Below, one piece after another: positions 24,530 to 34,489 of a DNA stretch of 64,000 nucleotides (its first letter is position 1; each line of letters begins with the position of its first letter). Origin of the DNA: Tetranychus cinnabarinus (taxonomy: Eukaryota; Arthropoda; Arachnida; Trombidiformes; Tetranychidae). The notes under the pieces were generated by a model, which saw only the letters and a program-made list of their open reading frames with translations, ran no database searches and was not told the DNA's origin. Position numbers and translations under genes: made by a program. Location: the NCBI GenBank assembly GCA_022266195.1, contig WHVY01000006.1, positions 3,534,001 to 3,598,000 of the forward strand, written 5' to 3'.

Positions 24530-25172
24530 GTGTTAGTCATTTTCATTTGCCTATCATTTATTTACAATTTATCGATAAATATCAGTTTATTGCTACCTAA
24601 AACTGATAGCTTTAATTGTGCCTTTAGCTCAGTTATTGATGAATCCATTTTCCCTGAACATATTTCACACTTGACTTTCTTTAGCAGAGAGATTGGATTG
24701 GATTCGATTACAGACGAAGTTAAATGAGTTCGTTATAGTTCGCAAAATTTTTCACTGACTGATGCTGGTGGCCCTGGTGCCAATGGTGAGACTGTTTATG
24801 TCTGTCGAGCTGAACATCCAGCCAAGATGAGTTATAAAGACGAACTGGTTCCAGGAACATTTTTTCCAAGCAACGGTTCATGCGAAGTCCCTTAAAGCTA
24901 ATCCTCATTCAGTCTTTGATTTGCTGGTTACCAAGAATCCATCTCAACTACTTTGGGCTAAAGAGTCAAAAGGCAAATTACAATCAGGGACCATTTCTGG
25001 TGGTTACACTGCATATGATGAAGAGCTTTACATTTCACGATTCCGAACCTATGGCTATACGGTTCTGGGTAAAATACATTTGGCTCATATGAAAGCTTCG
25101 GGACCAGTTGAAGGATACGAGAGATACAGTGAAGATTATGATGTTTTATGTTTTGTTGATTATAAACTGTAA
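24530..25172 (+). pseudogene. DM9/DUF3421-type protein pseudogene
   Basis: DM9 (DUF3421) repeats occur in arthropod secreted and stress-related proteins of poorly known function. Two repeats are visible. The first begins at 24761 with GGPGANGETVYVCRAEHPA and PGTFFPSNGSCEVP; the second contains SGTISGGYTAYDEELYISR and GPVEGYERYSEDYDVL, ending in a natural stop at 25170-25172. The frame of repeat 1 is open back to 24530 except for TGA at 24725. Immediately after EVP, near 24893, it meets TAA, and the second repeat continues in a frame shifted by one base. One in-frame stop plus one frameshift mark it as a pseudogene. Repeat arrays start directly downstream. Confidence 0.6.
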
Positions 25173-25224
25173 TTTTCAACAAATGCTTTTAAATGATTTA
25201 CGAATTAAAAATATTGTCAAAAAC

Positions 25225-26350
25225 TTTGAATTGCAATTCAAGAGTAGGGACTTTTTGGGTTTGTCCATTGGGGCTCTTGAAAAATTCCTCCCATCGACAG
25301 TGAGCGAGAAAATCGAGTTCGAAGTTGAAACTTCGATTGAATTTTGTACGATTATTGAAGCAGTTTTTTTCATTAAACTTAATTTTCTGATGTAAATTTT
25401 GATTGTCAACCAGAGAATGAGCTTATTTTGAGAAATTAAATTTTCTATTTAGAATAAAACAGATCACTTCGATTTTCAGTTTAACCAACCTCTTTCTCGA
25501 ACCGTTAGAGTTAGCGAGCTGAAACTTATTATTCGTGCATAAAAATTGCTGGTACACATTATGCATTGAATACTTTTCTCAATTTACGAACAGTTCCCTT
25601 GATTTGGCCATTGGTTTTAGGACTTTGAACCTCAATATTTCGAGAATAGCAACACCTACAATGGCCATTCTCTGGCCACTCATTCGTTTTTGTAATCAGT
25701 TATAATACATTGAAATATTTGCTGAACCAAGATTCTACAAAAAAAGTTATAGCAGTTTATTACTTATGTTGTCAGTTTTAGACTTGATTTATAAAGTTAG
25801 ATGTTTACTCAACAAAAATCTTATGCGCTAGAAGAACATTCATTATCAAATGAATTAGTTGAGATTTATGCGGTATTCCGTTATATTATATTATAGCTCA
25901 TATTAAAATCTAGTGTTTGGTCAAAGAATGACGACTGTAGGTGATGCTATTCTCGAAATGTTGGGATTCAAAGTTTTATGGCCATAGGCCAAAATCAAGA
26001 GAACTGTTGATAGATCAAGAAAATTGTTCAATGAAGCATAGATGCTAACAATTTTTATGCACGAATAATAAGTTTAAGCTCGATTACTCTAACGGTCAAA
26101 GAAAGAGGCCGATTCAAATGAAAATCGAACTTATCTATTTGTTCAAAAACAGAAAATTGTATTTATCAAAATAAGTCCATTTTCTGATTGATTATACAAA
26201 TTTACATCAGTGAAATAGAGTTTCATGAAAAAATTTGCTTCCTTAGCTGAATAAAAGGCCATCGAAGTTTCAACTTTGATCTTGTTTTTCGCGAAAACTG
26301 TCTATCGGATGAAATATTGAATAGTACCAACAGATTCAGTTTTTATTTCT
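25225..26350. repeat. Fold-back pair: inverted ~450-bp units
   Basis: Unit a (minus, about 25225-25690) and unit b (plus, about 25920-26350) are imperfect reverse complements with a ~210-bp spacer. The spacer too is homologous to the spacer at 27640-27860. Words shared by all units include ACGAATAATAAGTT, TCTAACTCTTATGGTCA-like stretches and TTTGTTCAGAAACAGAAAAT-like stretches. Open frames within the units are not consistently conserved, so they look noncoding. Confidence 0.7.
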
Positions 26351-26584
26351 CTACAAACCCACCAAGTCTCAACTCTTTACCCAAATTTTTGAGCCTTTGG
26401 CATCACTCTTTGCATTTCGTTTGTAAGTTAAACCAGCGAATTGGTTTATTTACCAAGAAATGGGTTTAGATGAGCTTTGTTTGTTAAATAAGTTGTTACT
26501 TGTACATTTACAACCCAAATATCATGACCGAAATACGATAATGGAAAGTTATTTGATTAAATTGTATCATTAATTAGTAAAGAG

Positions 26585-27625
26585 TCAAATTGGTGGAAGA
26601 ATGGCGATTATAGGTATTACCATTCTCGAATTATCGAGGTTCAAAGTTTTTAGGTTCATGGCCCAAATTAGGATAACTATTGCTAAATTGAAAAAAGTAT
26701 TCAATCCATGCTGTGTACCAATAAGTTTTATGGACTTACAATAAGTTTCAGCTCTCTAACTCTTATGGTCACCGAAATTGGTCGGTTTGAATTAAAATCG
26801 AACTTATCTATTTGTTCAGAAACAGAAAATTATATTTATCAAAATAAATCCATTTTCTGGTTGATAATTAAAAGTTACATCAGTGAAATGAGTTCCATGA
26901 CAAATCTTGCTTCCATAGCTGAATAAAAGTCGATCGAAGTTTCAACTTTGGACTCGATTCTCTCGAAAAATATTGATCAGAGAAATCTTTAAGTCACACA
27001 AATGGACTCCGTTTATATGTCGCTACAAACCAACAGTGTCTAAACTCGCAAGAAATTAATTTTTACCCTTTTTTCACATTTGAATCAATTTGTACATAAA
27101 TGTGACAATTGAGTTGATTGTGTCTTTTTAGTAACAGCCAAAGAGTTATACTCTTTGTGACAACTAAGATTACTTTTGTTGGTTTGTAGGGACATAAAAA
27201 CTGAGTCCATTTGTGCGATTCAAAAGTTTCTGTGATCAAAATTTTTCGAGAAAATCATGTCCAAAGTTGAAACTGCGATCGCATTTTGTACAGTTTTAGA
27301 AGCAGATTTTTTTATGAAACTTATTTTTCGGATGTAACTTTTGATTCTTAACCAGAAAATGGACTTATTTTGAGAACCAAAATTTTCTGTTTCGGGACAA
27401 ATAGATAACTTCGATTTTAATTTAAACCGACCATCTCCTGTGACCATAAGAGTTAGAGAGCTGAAACTTATTGTAAGTCCATAAAACTTATTGGTACACA
27501 GCATGGATTGAATACTTTTTTCAATTTAGCAATATTTCTCCTAATTTTTGCCATGAACCTAAAAACTTTGAGCCTCAATATTTCGAAAATGGTGGCTCTT
27601 ACAATCATCATTCTTTGATCAATCA
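26585..27625. repeat. Second fold-back pair of the same repeat family
   Basis: Unit c (plus, about 26585-27040) and unit d (minus, about 27185-27625) share a strongly similar 22-residue translation (MLCTNKFYGLTISFSSLTLM) on opposite strands, separated by about 145 bp. Unit c with its right flank (AAATGTGACAATTG and the TTTTTAGTAACA words) matches unit e with its right flank, so the array grew by duplication of larger blocks. Confidence 0.7.
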
Positions 27626-27864
27626 TTAGCACTTATTATGGTTTATAATGAAATGATATGACATTTAATTCAGCAAACCACAAAAAAAGTTATAGCATTA
27701 CTTATGTTGTGAGAGTTTATACTTTATTTACTCTTATAAAGGTAAATGGCTAATCAAACACGAATCTTATGATGTTTTAGAATAATTTTCATCATAACTC
27801 GCACTTTCTTCGCTATTTAATCATTTCATGCTATAGATTAAACTAAAATCTAATGTTTAACCAA

Positions 27865-28430
27865 AGAATAACGATTGTAGGTGCTAACATTCTCGAAATA
27901 TTGAGGCTCAAAGTTTTACGGCCAATGGCCAAAATCAAGAGAACTGTCGGTAAATTGAAGAAAAATCTCAATCTTTGATGTGTATCGACAATTTTTATGT
28001 ACGAATAATAAGTTTCAGCTATCTAACTCTTATGGTCACAGGAGGTGGTTGGTTTAAATTAAAATCGAACTGATCTGTTTTATTTTTGACAGAAAACTTT
28101 ATTTCTCAAAATAAGTACATATTCTGGCTGATAATCAATAGTTACATCAGTAAGATGAAATTTGATGAAAAATCTGTTTCTAAAACTGTACAAAAAGCTA
28201 TCCAAGTTGAAACTTCGATGTCCATTCTCACTCAAACTATTGATCGGAGAAGCTTTTAAATTGCCCAAATGGACTCTGGTATTATGGTTTTTATGTCTCT
28301 ACAAACCAAACAGAGTCTAAATTTACAAGAAGTTTATTAGTTACCTGTTTTCCCTTTTTGTTAATTTGTGCGTAAATGTGACAATTGTGTTAATTGTGTC
28401 TTTTTAGTAACAACCAACAATTACCTTTAT
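27865..28430. repeat. Fifth unit of the fold-back repeat family
   Basis: Unit e (plus) closes the array and ends near the cysteine-protease pseudogene. Its order with unit d and the spacer repeats the a-spacer-b arrangement, giving a direct repeat of a palindromic block with a period of about 1.95 kb. Confidence 0.65.
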
Positions 28431-28564
28431 AAATCAAGTATCAAATCTGACAATATAAGTAATAAGTTTTTTGAAGGATCTTAAATGATTTAATATTTCA
28501 ATATATTATAGCCCATAATAAAATGATCAACAATCTTAGCCTCAAGATACTGTAAAATAAAAAA

Positions 28565-29461
28565 CATCGTTTCATTGAAAGCCATAATCATCGCAACATG
28601 AATTGCTCAAAGGTTAATCATCTAGCTGATTTTGAGGATTCTGAATTGAGATACATGAGAGGAAGACTTCGATCCAAGGGATATAATGGAGGAAGTCCAT
28701 TTGCTCTTCCAGAAAGCAAGCAACGTCCTCCAGTTCTCGATTGGCGAATCGCTGGTGCTGTAACTCCAGTTAAAGATCAAGCTGTTTGTGGATCTTGTTG
28801 GTCTTTTGGAACCATTGGTACCATTGAAGGTGTTCATTTTGTCAAAACTGGTCATTTGGTTCGTTTGTCAGAGCAACAATTAGTTGATTGTAGCTGGGAT
28901 CAAGGAGACAACGGTTGTGATGGAGGAGAAGACTTCAGAGCTTATGCTTACATTAAAAGAGCTGGAGGAATATCTCTTGACGAAGATTATGGTGCATATT
29001 TAGGTCAAGATGGAAAATGCCATGACTCGAAAGTACCAAAAGTCGTTAAGCTCACCGGATTCGTCAATGTTACTTCTGGTAGTGCTGAAGCTCTTGAACT
29101 GGCTCTATTTGAGCATGGACCTGTTACTGTTGCAACTGACGCCTCACAAAAGACTTTCTCCTTCTATTCTCATGGTGTTTATTATGATGAAAACTGTGGT
29201 AATACTTCAGATGATTTAGATTACAATTTACGACAGTTTTCACAGTTAAAAGTGTAAAACAGATGATAGAACAATTGAATGGAACCCAGTGAGCCTAAGT
29301 TAATTGATTGTTGGGAAAAGTTAAATATCGGGGATCATTAATCATTATCGACTAATGATCATGAAACTCATGGTCAACTAATTGTGGTAAAGATGGTTAT
29401 ATCCTGAGGCTCCAAATAAATAATAACTGTGAAGTGACGACTAGCCAAAGCTACCAACTCC
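28565..29461 (+). pseudogene. 26/29 kDa-type cathepsin (papain family C1A) pseudogene, disrupted
   Basis: The family consists of digestive or hemocyte cysteine proteases. The visible part starts mid-propeptide (HRFIESHNHRN, then KVNHLADFEDSE, read in frame from about 28568). The mature enzyme follows, with oxyanion Gln and catalytic Cys (VKDQAVCGSCWSF) and the family-typical NGCDGGEDFRAY. The frame stops at 29257, right where the catalytic His region should follow DDLD. About 100 bases later, from 29365, a second fragment in another frame shows NSWSTNCGKDGYI and NNNCEV, matching the end of the protease and including the catalytic Asn. The intervening DNA matches 29590-29690, so a repeat replaced the His-containing segment. 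The 5' part of the gene is also absent. A truncated but expressed 219-residue product from ATG 28598 is possible but could not be catalytic. Confidence 0.75.
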
Positions 29462-29690
29462 TTGCTTTTTACTTAACAAAAAATGACAATTTTCATTTAA
29501 GTTTAAACATTGATTTACTGTTCATTTCAAGTTGTAAAACCGTTAATAATCCGACCATATGGAGTAAGAAAAAGCCAAAGAGCTAAACAGTCTACAATTA
29601 AAAGTAAAAAACAAATGATAGAGGAACAATTGAATGGAATCCAGTGAGTCAAAGTTAATTTGATTGTTGGGAAAAGTTAAATTTCGGGGA
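29242..29690. repeat. Direct repeat pair of ~95 bp, one copy inside the protease pseudogene
   Basis: 29242-29335 and 29590-29690 match closely (shared words ACAATTGAATGGAA, TTGATTGTTGGGAAAAGTT). The left copy interrupts the pseudogene; the right copy lies just beyond its 3' end. Confidence 0.7.
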
Positions 29691-29970
29691 GAAAAGCCGC
29701 TAATTGTTTAATTTATTCTGATCTAGTTGTTTCAATATAAATAAAACTCGTGCTGAGCTTAATTATCTCTTAATCTTTCTGATGATACAATTTAATATTG
29801 CTATTTAAAAAGACCGGGCAAATACCGGTTACCTTGATAACCAGAAGTTGAGCAAAAAAATAAGAAACTTGCAATTTACAAGTTGTAACTTGTAACTTGT
29901 TCAGATTTAAACTGACTCATTATAAACGAAAAACGTTTTTCTCGGTGCTGTGCTACACTAGTTAATAAAG

Positions 29971-30686
29971 ATGAAAATTTTGACCCAAACCGAGTTAATA
30001 GATGAACTCTACAAAATTGGAGCCATCAAAATTGAGGACATAATCTTGAAGTCTGGTGATCTATCGCCAATTTATATTGATCTGCGGTTGGTGGTCGGAC
30101 ATCCTGATCTTCTTCGTTCTATGTCTAAATTGATGTGGTCAATGGTCCAGGACCTTGAATTTGATCTTATCTGTGGTGTTCCATTAACTGCTATTCCTTT
30201 TGCCGTGGTAAGTAACTCTAAAATCTTTGAAAAACTTTATCACGGACTAAATTTTCTTATTCTTTATTTTGTAAATCTTTGAAAAATTAGGTTATGTCGG
30301 TAGATAACAACATTCCAATGGTGATGAGAAGAAGCTCACCCAAAACCTATGGGACCAAGAAATTAATTGAAGGAAAGTTCCAAGCAGGACAAAAAGTTTT
30401 GGTCGTTGAAGATGTCATTACTAGTGGTTCTTCCATAATGGAAACTGTTCAATCACTCAAATCAGTTGGCCTTGAAATCGAGCATGCTTCAATTTTCGTT
30501 GATAGAGGACAAAAAGGATTTGAAAATTTAGAGAACAATGGTGTTAAGGTTAGATCTGTTTTGAAAATGTCCGATATTCTGGCGAGACTAATGGATAATG
30601 GTATAATTAAATCGGAAGAGAAGGCGAGAATTCAAAAATGGCTTAGAGAAACCGAGAGTAAAATTGACATAGAGCCATGCAGTTAA
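29971..30686 (+). CDS. Orotate phosphoribosyltransferase, single-domain UMPS-like (2 exons: 29971-30207, 30291-30686)
   Basis: Catalyses transfer of the phosphoribosyl group from PRPP to orotate, giving OMP in de novo pyrimidine synthesis. Splicing in phase 0 gives 210 residues. It follows the N-terminal half of animal UMP synthase closely: ILKSGDLSPIYIDLR near the start, CGVPLTAIPFA, YGTKKLIEG, and the PRPP-binding motif VLVVEDVITSGSS. Animal UMPS continues with an orotidine decarboxylase domain; here the frame stops at 30686, shortly after the OPRT fold, with a basic/acidic tail (WLRETESKID). No decarboxylase sequence follows. Either the bifunctional gene has been split, with ODC elsewhere, or this is a truncated duplicate. 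Confidence 0.85.
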
Positions 30687-31349
30687 ACATGTGTCTTATT
30701 GAAGTGATGGTGTGATTAACCGATAATAATGATGACCTTTAGGATAACTGACAAAGTAAAAAACATTATTTTATGGTGCAAATTAATTTGATTTTATAAA
30801 TGACCAATCATACTGTATTTAGTAACTATGCACTTAAATCAATCCTTTAACTATTCCAATAACTTTGACATTGATCTTGCTGATATTAAATCTGGGTGTT
30901 AAAATGCATGAAATCGTTAATTCAAGGCTAACCAGAACGTGTAATGTGTCTTCACACTTCATGTCTAACTCTTACTTGTAAAGTTATCTTGAGTTCTTAA
31001 TTATCTTCAGTAAACGAAGCTTCTTCTCTTACATGTACTATAAACATGTTCAACTAATATTCACCTGTTAAAACCTCACAATTTATCAACTTCCTCTGCT
31101 GTTATCAACCTAGAAACATGCGATTATTATAAAACTACGCATAAATGTCACAATTGAATCTTCAACGTTTATTATAAGCAATCTCTGTCAACTTAACCTG
31201 AAATCTTTACAGAAATTTGAAAATAAATTAATTAGGAATTCCTGACAAATTTAATTCCTTTAATTCAACATCTTATTGTTAAATGCTACAGATCTCATCA
31301 CTTCCAAGTTAGAAGATCGTTTTAAAGTAAAAATTGACTTTACCTGATG
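30687..31349. other. Intergenic spacer
   Basis: AT-rich, no supported feature before the direct repeat that starts at about 31350. Confidence 0.45.
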
Positions 31350-31955
31350 TTTCAAAATTAATAGCTATCGCTAAAGGATTATATTATTGATGAGCCATCT
31401 ATCTATTAAAATATGCAGATTTATTGTGTCTTGATTAATAAATTAATATCAACCATTTTTATTGTTTACTCTTGATAACCAAAATCTGTTTAAAAAAGTC
31501 TCTTTTCAACAATTATATTTTTCAAGTCAGGCGCTCAAAAAGGCCTGACTGTCTTTTTGCTCCCTCTTTATAACATTAAAGTCGATGTTTGAAAGATGGA
31601 AACAAACATGTAATTAATAGATAAAATTATTTCTGTTGTTATTTTGACTTATCATTTTCTTTGGACGAGTTGGGTGTTAAATTACCACCGTATTTATGAA
31701 TAAGGTAAGATAGCTTTTGCCTTTCTATTTGATTGCTTTCAGCATTCAATCAAATCTGCTATGAGAATGAATTTTATATTTTTTCTGTCTCTTCTCTTCT
31801 TCTCTCTTGTTATCCTCTTTCTCTTTCTCTCGTTCTCTCTGTTTCTACTTTTGTCTCACTTAATTGATATTCATGTTGATGTTTTGTTTTTACTTTGTTC
31901 GTAGGTAGCATAAACCCTAAGATTATACTTTCACTGATTGCTGTTGTAAAAATAG
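31350..31955. repeat. ~600-bp direct repeat, left copy, upstream of dishevelled
   Basis: Matches 36050-36688 on the same strand with high identity over most of its length (for example through GATGAGCCATCTATCTATTA, AGGCGCTCAAAAAGGCCTGA and ACGAGTTGGGTGTTAAATTA), about 4.7 kb apart. Inside are a short palindrome (CAGGC...GCCTG around AGGCGCTCAAAAAGGCCT), a CT-rich tract, and TTCGTAG followed by a conserved AAACCCTAA word. It looks like a promoter or 5' UTR block: the copies lie about 0.5 and 1.1 kb upstream of two different start codons. Confidence 0.8.
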
Positions 31956-32425
31956 TATTTTGAGCTCCAAGACTTGAATATTTAGTGCAATTTATAATGT
32001 TGGATTTCAGTGCAATTTAATAATGAGTTTTTATTGATTCCTATTTTCGAAATAGTTTCAGTTTCTTCCCAGATGCTGCTCAAATGATTTGAGTCAAATC
32101 AGATGAACACTTAGTTTTTTCAATGGTCCCTTTTGAGGCTGGGCTTTATAATAGCTGATTAAATTTCAATCAAAAAGTATATTTTCAGCTTCATTACTTG
32201 AATATTTATTAAAAATTTATAATGTTGGATTTGAATGCAATTATATGATGAGTTTTTATTTCTGTTTTCGAAAAATTTAACATAAAATCTATGAAAGCAG
32301 TTATAATGCTATTATTAATTGGTATTTACTATATTTAATCTAGATATTTAATATATTTATATTCCAGGTACTTTTGTTTGATGTGTCATATTAACTGTAG
32401 CTCTAAGCAATAGTCCAGTTGCAAA
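31956..32425. promoter_or_regulatory. dishevelled 5' flank with an internal ~100-bp repeat
   Basis: About 31950-32050 and 32170-32280 are imperfect direct repeats sharing TTATAATGTTGGATTT and ATGAGTTTTTATT. No coding frame is supported. It presumably contains the 5' UTR of the dishevelled gene starting at 32426. Confidence 0.5.
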
Positions 32426-33850
32426 ATGAGTGATTCACAGCCTGCGGAGACTAAAATTATCTATTACAATGGCGATGATGATGTACCGGTGTTAATACGG
32501 CTTGCTGTTCCCCCAGACCAAGTGACTTTAAGGGACTTTAAATCTGCCATCAACATTCAATCATCCTGTGAACATAAATTTTTTTTCAAAACAATTGATG
32601 AAAATGTTGGCATAGTTAAAGAGCTGATAACAGATGATGATGCTAAGTTGCCCTTTTTCAAAGATAACATTATTTGTTATGTAGAATCTCAGCTTCACGA
32701 TGACACAGCCTGCATGTGTGATGTTGGTCAGAGCAGATTTCTTCCAAATCAACATCTTCATTCCCATTCTCATCTTCATCCTCATCCTCACCCTCACTCT
32801 CACCCACCTCACTATCATCATCAATATGACTACTATCCAGATGATGATACAAGCTCAAGGATCTCAACCTCGACAAATGAAACTTCAGTAAGCCGTTACA
32901 ATCCGCTTAGTGTGATGCGAAGGAAACGTGCCATGTCCGTCGCATCCTCTGTCTCTAGTGTAACAGATTCTTCAGCTAGTTGTTTTCCTGGGCAAGCAAT
33001 CAAAACAGTTACCCTCAATTTAGACGGTAAAAACTTTCTAGGTATGAGCTTAGTTGGTCAAGCAAGTTCCTCTGAAAATGGAGGAATTTATGTTGGATCA
33101 ATCATGAAAGGAGGAGCAGTCGCTGCAGAGGGAACTATTCAACCTAACGATATGATTCTTCAAGTAAATGACCATGTTTTATCAAATATGACAAATGACC
33201 AGGCAGTTGAAATACTCCGAGAGGCTGTTCAAAAACCAGGACCAATTAAACTTGTGGTTGCCAAGATTCTTGAACCTAACCTTGACAATTATTTCACTAT
33301 CCTTCGAGAAGAGCCAATTCAACCTCTCAATTTAGAAGCCTGGATTCAAACCACTGAAGCTGCCACTGGATTAAACGGTAAGTTGTGATTTATAAATATG
33401 AAATAACTTCAATATTTATAACTGATATCTAATTTAATTTCTCTCATTTTTTATGTTTTTTCAGAGGCCATTGATCACCCTTCATCAGGATCTGTTAGTC
33501 ATTCCTCAATGCCTATTTCTGAGCGACATCATCTCTTATCTGAAATGCCAGAACTTTCATTAACAAACAGTACCATGTTTACAATTGCCAAAGTTGCAGC
33601 CAGACCAGATAGCGGATTGATTATAAAAGACAGAAAGTGGCTAAAGATTAGAATTGCAAATGCTTTCGTAGGCCGGGATTTAGTGGACTGGTTATATAAA
33701 AAGGTCAGAGGGTTTAGTTCAAAGAAAGAAGCGTATAAATATGCTAAGCAAATGTTGAAATCTGGCTATATCAAAATTACTGTAGCTAAAAAGTTTTCCA
33801 AAAATTGCTACTATGTGTTCGACGAGAGCGTTTTTTGCGAAGATGATTGA
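32426..33850 (+). CDS. dsh: Dishevelled, short form ending after DEP (2 exons: 32426-33377, 33465-33850)
   Basis: Cytoplasmic hub of Wnt signalling acting between Frizzled and the Axin complex. The spliced product is 445 residues. The DIX domain (about 9-84; TKIIYYNGDDD, KFFFKTIDENVGIVKE, DDDAKLPFF) drives polymerisation with Axin. A linker with a His-rich run (about 108-133) and a basic/Ser part follows. The PDZ domain is at about 191-282 (NFLGMSLVGQ, GGIYVGSIMKGGAVAAEG), and the DEP domain at about 361-437 (FVGRDLVDWLYKKV, CYYVFDES). Known Dishevelled proteins continue for 200 or more residues after DEP with a Pro-rich tail and conserved C-terminus; here a stop follows DEP within a few residues, and I see no donor that would skip it. 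The gene lies within a block bounded by direct repeats. Confidence 0.93.
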
Positions 33851-34489
33851 TTTTATTCACAATTTTGCACTCATTTAATCAAACCATTCTTTTTTATATT
33901 TTCCATCGGTATTTTTAAATTAAACAACTCACTTCTGTGAACAAAAAATATTTGTTCATTAATCAAGTCATCAAATTTTCACATCTTTAATACTTTATTA
34001 AAACAAGTCACTGAAAACTTGTCACAATTTTTATGTTTTTATCTAATAAATTATGCTTTTCAAACGGTTACATCAATGTCAAAAAATGTTTATTTCGTGA
34101 TGCATCTTACAGGAAAGAAATTTTTCTATAAACTCGTAATACTGATTAATTACTTAATGTCAATGACGAAAAATTCATTGAAATTCATTTCTTCATAGAA
34201 ATCTCTATTTTGTACCATTTTCGATGATAAATTATGTGAGTTAGACTTAATTTTGGTGCTTTGATATAAATTGTCTAAGTTTGTCTGCATGAAATAATCA
34301 TCTTGTTCAACTAATTTGATTCATTGTTTAAGGTCCAAGCATGTTCTAATATTTTGTCAGTGTAAATATTTTTATCTCGTTTTTTGCTTGCCAGGGGCCA
34401 TCAACCAAGGAGTGACTTGAAAATCCATCGATTTTTCCTGGCTTTTTATGGATTGCAGTTAATTATCAGTTTCCAGCATCAAGAAAAAA
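33851..34489. other. Intergenic spacer 3' of dishevelled
   Basis: No supported gene. I looked for a dishevelled C-terminal exon here and found none. Confidence 0.45.

Noticed and set aside
25176..28268. Open frames inside the 25-28 kb repeat units as genes
   Set aside because: The frames are not conserved across the five units and encode no recognisable domain.
32561..32876. Minus-strand frames opposite the dishevelled linker
   Set aside because: Shadows of the His-codon repeat on the coding strand.
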